From NCBI GenBank assembly GCA_002395965.1, contig DGVT01000093.1, forward strand, positions 5,792 through 15,231: a stretch of 9,440 bases of DNA, given 5' to 3'. Below are positions 5,889 to 9,440 of the stretch, piece after piece. The notes below the pieces were generated by a model. It had not been told where the DNA came from and searched no databases. It saw only the letters and a list, made by a program, of their open reading frames with translations. The position numbers were made by a program, and so were the translations under genes. Positions within the stretch are counted from its first letter, which is position 1; every line of letters begins with the position of its first letter. Origin of the DNA: Porphyromonadaceae bacterium UBA4277. GTDB lineage: Bacteria; Bacteroidota; Bacteroidia; Bacteroidales; Muribaculaceae.

Positions 5889-6640
5889 AGTTTATCTCGT
5901 GGAACGTTAACGGACTGCGGGCAGTGGCCGGAAAGGGATTTGCCGACACCTTCCGCGAGCTGAATGCCGATTTCGTGTGTCTGCAGGAAACCAAGATGCA
6001 GGCCGGGCAGCTCGACATCGCCTTCGACGGCTACACATCCTATTGGAACTATGCCGACAAGAAAGGCTACAGCGGCACGGCTGTGTTCACACGACACAAG
6101 CCGCTGGAGGTGACGCTGGGCATGGGCATTGATGAGCACGACCATGAAGGGCGACTCATCACACTCGAAATGCCCGATTTCTTTCTTGTCACAGTCTATA
6201 CACCCAACAGCCAGGACGGCTTGCGGCGTCTGGACTATCGCATGCGATGGGAAGACGACTTTTGCCGTTACTTGCTTTCGCTCGATGCTAAAAAGCCTGT
6301 GATTGTGTGCGGCGACCTCAACGTCGCTCACAAGGAGATAGACTTGAAAAATCCTAAGACCAACACCAAGAATGCCGGTTTCACGCCCCAGGAGCGCGAG
6401 AAGATGACGCGCCTGCTCGACGCCGGGTTTATCGACACTTTCCGCCATTTTCATCCCGATCAGGAGGGCATCTACAGCTGGTGGAGCTATCGCTTCCAGG
6501 CGCGTGCCAAGAATGCCGGGTGGCGCATCGACTATTTCCTGGCTTCTGAGCGATTGGCGCCGAAGCTGGTTTCGGCCGGCATTCACACTGACATTATGGG
6601 CAGCGACCATTGTCCGGTGGAGCTCGTGGCCGATCTTTAG
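5885..6640 (+). CDS. xth: exodeoxyribonuclease III (AP endonuclease)
   Basis: Cytoplasmic base-excision-repair enzyme of the ExoIII/APE1 family: it nicks 5' to abasic sites and trims 3' ends of duplex DNA, using a metal ion. The 251-residue length is normal. All conserved catalytic positions are visible: Asn7 (SWNVNG), Glu35 (LQETK), Tyr105 (VTVYTPNSQ), Asp144 and Asn146 (GDLNVAH), Asp216 (WRIDYFL), Asp241 and His242 (SDHCP). These correspond to APE1 Asn68, Glu96, Tyr171, Asp210, Asn212, Asp283, Asp308 and His309. The start MKFISWNVNGLRA is the standard family N-terminus and overlaps the stop of the upstream membrane-protein gene by 4 bp (ATGA), so it is probably translated by reinitiation from the operon mRNA. 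I see no separate strong promoter. Confidence 0.97.
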   Translation: MKFISWNVNGLRAVAGKGFADTFRELNADFVCLQETKMQAGQLDIAFDGYTSYWNYADKKGYSGTAVFTRHKPLEVTLGMGIDEHDHEGRLITLEMPDFFLVTVYTPNSQDGLRRLDYRMRWEDDFCRYLLSLDAKKPVIVCGDLNVAHKEIDLKNPKTNTKNAGFTPQEREKMTRLLDAGFIDTFRHFHPDQEGIYSWWSYRFQARAKNAGWRIDYFLASERLAPKLVSAGIHTDIMGSDHCPVELVADL

Positions 6641-6709
6641 GGGAATAGTGACACTGTGGCGTCGGCAGGACCGAGCGCTAATGATGCGGTGGCATGGTTT
6701 TTGCAAGTG

Positions 6710-6721
6710 AGCACATGTGCT
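6710..6721. promoter_or_regulatory. 12-bp perfect palindrome before the DUF1232 gene
   Basis: AGCACATGTGCT is a perfect 12-bp palindrome in the 129-bp gap between xth and the DUF1232 gene, 48 bp before that start. It is flanked by TGAG (6708-6711, overlapping) and CTCA (6724-6727), hinting at a slightly longer dyad. A TTTG at 6700-6703 lies just upstream, but no good TAnnTTTG follows. It may be an operator; chance is not excluded. Confidence 0.3.
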
Positions 6722-6769
6722 AACTCATTGTTATTAATCGATTATTCACCTCCTAAGCAATTAAGTGTG

Positions 6770-7198
6770 ATGGAAAAGAAAAGAAAGATTATCGACGTTG
6801 ATGTCTATCGCAACTATTTCACCGACCCTCAGCTGTGGGAAAAAATCAAAAAAGTAGCCAAGAAGGCCGGCATCAAGGTTGTGTATGCTACGCTTGTGCT
6901 CTATTACATGTCGCGCGACCCATCGATATCGGCAAAGGAGAAGCTGAAAATCTACGGGGCATTGGGCTACTTTATCCTTCCTGCCGACTTCATACCCGAT
7001 GCGCTCATGGGACTTGGCTTTACCGACGACTTCGCAGCCCTGGCATGGGCCATTTATGCCATGAGCAGCCACATCACTCCCGAGATAGAGCAACTGGCCG
7101 AGCAAAAGTTGCGTGAATGGTTCGGCGACTTCGACCGCGTGGAGATTGCCGGACTGCTTCCTGCTTCCACATCGACAACCGATGCTCAATCGCAGTGA
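6770..7198 (+). CDS. DUF1232 (YkvA-type) protein
   Basis: This 142-residue protein carries the DUF1232/YkvA signature at about residues 40-96: LYYMSRDPSISAKEKLKIYG, then ALGYFILPADFIPDALMGLG and FTDDFAALAW. The conserved PxDxIPD core and following DD are intact. The family is widespread in bacteria and of unknown biochemical function; it usually has one or two hydrophobic stretches (here about 64-82 and 87-99) and may be membrane associated. The N-terminus is basic (MEKKRKI), and the C-terminal ~40 residues are a mixed-charge helix followed by a Ser/Thr tail. I chose the ATG at 6770; an in-frame ATG at 6656 would add 38 residues read through intergenic sequence without family similarity. It is convergent with the glycosyltransferase gene, 48 bp apart, without a convincing terminator between them. 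Confidence 0.88.
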   Translation: MEKKRKIIDVDVYRNYFTDPQLWEKIKKVAKKAGIKVVYATLVLYYMSRDPSISAKEKLKIYGALGYFILPADFIPDALMGLGFTDDFAALAWAIYAMSSHITPEIEQLAEQKLREWFGDFDRVEIAGLLPASTSTTDAQSQ

Positions 7199-7246
7199 AG
7201 GCAGTGGCTGTGCCGCGCTGGTCGGTTTGCTTGCACCCGGGGCTTC

Positions 7247-8215
7247 TCATCGCAGTATGAGGCGCGCAATGCGTGCCGAGCCGCGGCGGCCGTCCACAAT
7301 GCGCCTGAAGAGCCATTTAAGAATGGGCGAAACGGCCACTCGCCAAGCAAGCGAGTTGTCGTAGCTCTGCTGCAGGTTGGCATAGGCCAGGCGGCATAGC
7401 GGGCGAGCCAGCTCGGGATGACCTTCGCGCTCATATTGGGCCGCAAGCACCATGCGACGGTAGTCAAGCAGGCGGTAGTAGCGGCGCTTATTCTTGAGCG
7501 AGGAGCATCGCACTTCGTTTTCTATCACATCGATGACGTGTTCCCACTGGCCATGCCTCGAGTGGAATTCGGTACCCGTAATTGACTCGGTGCCGCTGTG
7601 TATGATATTAATGTCGATGCGGCCGCCCATGAAGGCTATCCTGGGACGTGCCAGCAGCAGCCGCATGCCCGATTCCCAATCATTCCATCCGGGCAGGTTG
7701 ATGTTCCAGCCGTCGGTCGAGGCAAAAAACTCACGGCGCACGGCATAGCGTTGCGTCGATAGCTGGCTGTGAAGGATGTGCACCGCAAAGATGTCGTGCT
7801 TGAAGTAGGGGTGGGTCAGGGTAGTGCCGTCGGGCATCACCACTCGCGAGCGAGCCGATACCACATCGAGCTCGCCATTGTGCCGGCCTATCACTTTATT
7901 ATATCTTTCTACAAGGTGGGGAGCCATTTCATCGTCGCTGTCGAAGAATATCACCCACTCGCCGGTGGCTTTCTCAAAGCCGCGGTTGCGGGCTGCTCCG
8001 GCAGTGTGATGACTTTCCTGCACCACGGCAATGTGCAAGTCGGGGGCCTCATGCTCCGAGGCAAAGCGCTGCAGCACGGCCAGCGTGTCGTCGGTGCTGC
8101 AGTTATCTACCAGCACAAGTTCAAGCGGGCGGTGCGTCTGAGCCACAACGCTGTCGAGGGTGCGGTGCACAATGTGCGCGCGGTTATATACCGGTATTAT
8201 GATCGAGAATTTCAT
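7247..8215 (-). CDS. family 2 glycosyltransferase
   Basis: A 322-residue inverting GT-A glycosyltransferase that would transfer a sugar from a nucleotide donor, probably in surface polysaccharide or glycoprotein glycan assembly on the cytoplasmic face. The N-terminus MKFSIIIPVYNRAHIV is the classic GT2 start. Next come LVLVDNCSTDDT (33-44, nucleotide binding), AGAARNRGFEKATGEWVIFFDSDDE (72-96, with the metal-binding DSDD at 92-95) and NDWESGMRL (178-186), where the Glu fits the catalytic-base region. The C-terminal ~100 residues are basic and partly amphipathic, without a clear membrane helix. I start at 8215 rather than the in-frame ATG at 8266, because the extra 17 residues cross the promoter-like element and lack family similarity. 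It is not inside an obvious polysaccharide cluster, so the acceptor is unknown. It lies 77 bp downstream of the EEP gene. Confidence 0.92.
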   Translation of the reverse strand: MKFSIIIPVYNRAHIVHRTLDSVVAQTHRPLELVLVDNCSTDDTLAVLQRFASEHEAPDLHIAVVQESHHTAGAARNRGFEKATGEWVIFFDSDDEMAPHLVERYNKVIGRHNGELDVVSARSRVVMPDGTTLTHPYFKHDIFAVHILHSQLSTQRYAVRREFFASTDGWNINLPGWNDWESGMRLLLARPRIAFMGGRIDINIIHSGTESITGTEFHSRHGQWEHVIDVIENEVRCSSLKNKRRYYRLLDYRRMVLAAQYEREGHPELARPLCRLAYANLQQSYDNSLAWRVAVSPILKWLFRRIVDGRRGSARIARLILR

Positions 8216-8235
8216 TGTCGTGCGAAATTGTGCCG

Positions 8236-8266
8236 TAAAGTTACAGCTTTTTCGATAACCGCGCAA
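8236..8266 (-). promoter_or_regulatory. promoter-like element for the glycosyltransferase
   Basis: On the minus strand, TTG at 8266-8264, a 20-nt gap, and TAACTTTA at 8243-8236 (7 of 8 to TAnnTTTG, counting the two free positions). The leader to the ATG at 8215 is about 15 nt. The gene could instead, or also, be read from the EEP promoter. Confidence 0.35.
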
Positions 8267-8292
8267 GTATCACTCGTGATCAGTTGCGCGAA

Positions 8293-9216
8293 TTACTCCC
8301 TTTGGCTCCATTGCATCCTGGCAATCACAGGGTAGTGGTCGCTGGGTGTGTGCAGGCGGTATCGGGCAACCGTCACCTCGGCCGGGCCGTTGTGTGCGTT
8401 GGTGCTTGCGGCATTGTCGGCAGGGGTCCAGTAGCCAGAGGTGAGGATTGCATATCTATCGACTGCAAACTGTGGTGAGACAAAGATGTGGTCGATGCGG
8501 CTTTCGGTCTTGGCATTTGGGTCAAAGGCAATGTATGTGCCATTCTCGGCAAATCGCAGGCGCGATGCCGTGTAGCAGTCTTTGAGCAGCGGGCACCGGC
8601 TGAAGATTGTGTAAATCTCGTCGTTCTGATCGACGTTGAAGTCGCCTGTGAGCACCACAGGGGCACCCTGTGCTATGGCCGCTATGCGCTGCGTGACCAA
8701 TCGGGCGGCCTCGCGACGTGCCACCACGCCAACATGGTCCATGTGCAGGTTGAAATGGAAGAACGTGAAGCCGCTCTCCTTCTGCCTGAACTTTCCCCAT
8801 GAGCACACGCGGCGGCAGGCGGCATCCCACCCGAAACTCACCTTGTCGGGAGTCTCGCTTAGCCAGAACGTGCCTTCATCAAGCAGCTCTAATCGGTCGG
8901 TGCGATAGAATATGCACGCATATTCACCTTCGCGCTCGCCGTCATCGCGGCCGCGACCGGTATAGTCATAACCATCGAGATGGCTTAGCATGTCGATAAT
9001 TTGGGCGTAGGTGGCCTCTTGGGCGCCAAAGGCATCGGGAGCCTCATAGTTCATCTGGTCGCACATCACCTTGCAACGGGTTGACCACATTTCTCCGGCC
9101 TGCTCGTCGCCATTGTTATAATATCTAATGTTATAGGTGCCTATAACTAATTGCTGGGCGCATGCAGTAGTGGCTGAGATAATCGCCACGGCTGCCAGTA
9201 GCATAAATCCTTTCAT
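8293..9216 (-). CDS. secreted endonuclease/exonuclease/phosphatase-family protein
   Basis: This 307-residue protein has an N-terminal signal peptide (hydrophobic core 3-17, likely cut after ACA at residue 20). The rest is a complete EEP-fold hydrolase, with Asn29 (TYNIR), Glu67 (AQEAT), Asn156, His158 and Asp160 (FNLHMDH), Asp192 and Asn194 (TGDFNVD), Asp242 (RIDHIF), and Asp293 and His294 (SDHYP). These fit the metal-dependent phosphodiesterase/phosphatase active site shared by ExoIII, DNase I and inositol phosphatases. Secreted EEP proteins of this kind are common in Bacteroidales, and their substrate (nucleic acid, phospholipid or sugar phosphate) is usually unknown. The residues before the Cys (TTA) do not make a good lipobox, so it is probably periplasmic or released rather than lipidated. 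It has its own promoter; the glycosyltransferase gene follows 77 bp downstream on the same strand. Confidence 0.92.
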   Translation of the reverse strand: MKGFMLLAAVAIISATTACAQQLVIGTYNIRYYNNGDEQAGEMWSTRCKVMCDQMNYEAPDAFGAQEATYAQIIDMLSHLDGYDYTGRGRDDGEREGEYACIFYRTDRLELLDEGTFWLSETPDKVSFGWDAACRRVCSWGKFRQKESGFTFFHFNLHMDHVGVVARREAARLVTQRIAAIAQGAPVVLTGDFNVDQNDEIYTIFSRCPLLKDCYTASRLRFAENGTYIAFDPNAKTESRIDHIFVSPQFAVDRYAILTSGYWTPADNAASTNAHNGPAEVTVARYRLHTPSDHYPVIARMQWSQRE

Positions 9217-9240
9217 CGTCTCTTATGATTTTATGATTGG

Positions 9241-9271
9241 CAAAATTAGTGTTTTTCTACAAATTATTCAA
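9241..9271 (-). promoter_or_regulatory. promoter of the secreted EEP gene
   Basis: On the minus strand, TTG at 9271-9269, a 20-nt gap, then TAATTTTG at 9248-9241, an exact TAnnTTTG. The same CACTAATTTTGC string occurs in the mltG promoter. The inferred leader is about 18 nt and contains AAGAGA shortly before the ATG at 9216. Confidence 0.55.
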
Positions 9272-9351
9272 GTTTGTAGCATTCTTATGATATGATTTGT
9301 TGGGCTGTGTAATAATTTAACGTGAACTCGTCGAAATTAATACCAGTAAAT

Positions 9352-9418
9352 CAGCGCGTTAGCTGCTCAACCCCTCTAAGTTGAGCAGCTCCCCCCGTGC
9401 GGCAGCTCCCCCTCTAAG
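9352..9418. repeat. inverted repeat and duplicated C-rich decamer
   Basis: AGCTGCTCAA (9361-9370) and TTGAGCAGCT (9381-9390) are a perfect 10-bp inverted repeat around a 10-nt loop. The loop, CCCCTCTAAG (9371-9380), recurs exactly at 9409-9418, next to the putative IS end. A shorter CAGC/GCTG pair (9352-9355 with 9362-9365) could compete with the main stem. No T run follows on the plus strand, so it is not a typical intrinsic terminator. Confidence 0.65.
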
Positions 9419-9440
9419 TGAACTGCACCCCAAAAGTTAG
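9419..9440. mobile_element. probable end of an IS3-type insertion sequence (partial)
   Basis: The window ends in TGAACTGCACCCCAAAAGTT plus AG. A TG start followed by ACTGCACCCCAAAAGTT resembles from memory the terminal inverted repeats of IS3-family (IS150-group) elements. Only about 22 bp are visible, and neither transposase nor a target duplication can be seen, so the call rests on this resemblance alone. Confidence 0.4.

Noticed and set aside
5813..6706. 297-codon minus-strand open frame opposite xth
   Set aside because: Xth on the plus strand has every catalytic residue. The opposite frame has no family features and its length follows from the codon bias of xth.
6656..6769. Upstream start for the DUF1232 gene adding 38 residues
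   Set aside because: The extension reads through low-similarity intergenic sequence including the palindrome; the family N-terminus begins at the basic MEKKRKI start at 6770.
7199..7246. Bidirectional terminator between the convergent genes
   Set aside because: Only a GGCA/TGCC stem of 4 bp is visible and no T run follows on either strand.
8216..8266. Upstream start for the glycosyltransferase
   Set aside because: GT2 proteins begin right at the MKFSIIIPVYN strand, and the extension overlaps the promoter-like element.
9154..9166. Lipobox in the secreted EEP protein
   Set aside because: The residues before the Cys are TTA, which lack the needed Leu/Val/Ile at -3; a normal signal peptidase I site after ACA fits better.

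Overview
This window looks like chromosome from a gut-type Bacteroidota, most likely order Bacteroidales (a Prevotellaceae- or Muribaculaceae-like genome would fit). The evidence is the repeated Bacteroidota promoter -7 motif TAnnTTTG ahead of most genes, AT-rich leaders without a clear Shine-Dalgarno, and the protein families: a lipoprotein PI-PLC, an outer-membrane barrel, PKD/BACON-like/dockerin surface proteins and secreted EEP hydrolases. The genus cannot be fixed from sequence alone.

Left part (1-1678): a divergent pair. On the minus strand, running off the left edge, is a lipoprotein with an intact phosphatidylinositol-phospholipase C X-type catalytic half. On the plus strand is a small outer-membrane beta-barrel protein. 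Each has its own TAnnTTTG box in the 257-bp gap between them.

Intergenic block (1679-2236): 558 bp without a gene but densely structured. Its first half is an array of four stem-loops, all capped by the same C(GAA)G loop, followed by an A/T hairpin and a T run. Its second half is a three-unit tandem repeat. Each unit holds a hairpin plus a promoter-like element, and the stems differ between units in ways that keep pairing. The last unit carries the best promoter match and reads into mltG.

Middle (2237-7198): mltG (endolytic murein transglycosylase), then what looks like a three-gene operon: a large secreted PKD/dockerin-type surface protein, a two-helix membrane protein of unknown function, and xth (exodeoxyribonuclease III). 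The stop-to-start spacing is 3 bp and then a 4-bp ATGA overlap. A separate DUF1232 (YkvA-type) gene follows.

Right part (7247-9440): on the minus strand, convergent to the above, are a family 2 glycosyltransferase and, upstream of it, a secreted endonuclease/exonuclease/phosphatase-family protein, each with its own promoter-like element. The last ~90 bp hold a perfect 10-bp inverted repeat, a repeated C-rich decamer, and what looks like the terminal inverted repeat of an IS3-type insertion sequence beginning about 20 bp from the window end.

The protein genes are mostly housekeeping or cell-envelope functions. The most unusual content is the structured, repeat-built intergenic block before mltG.
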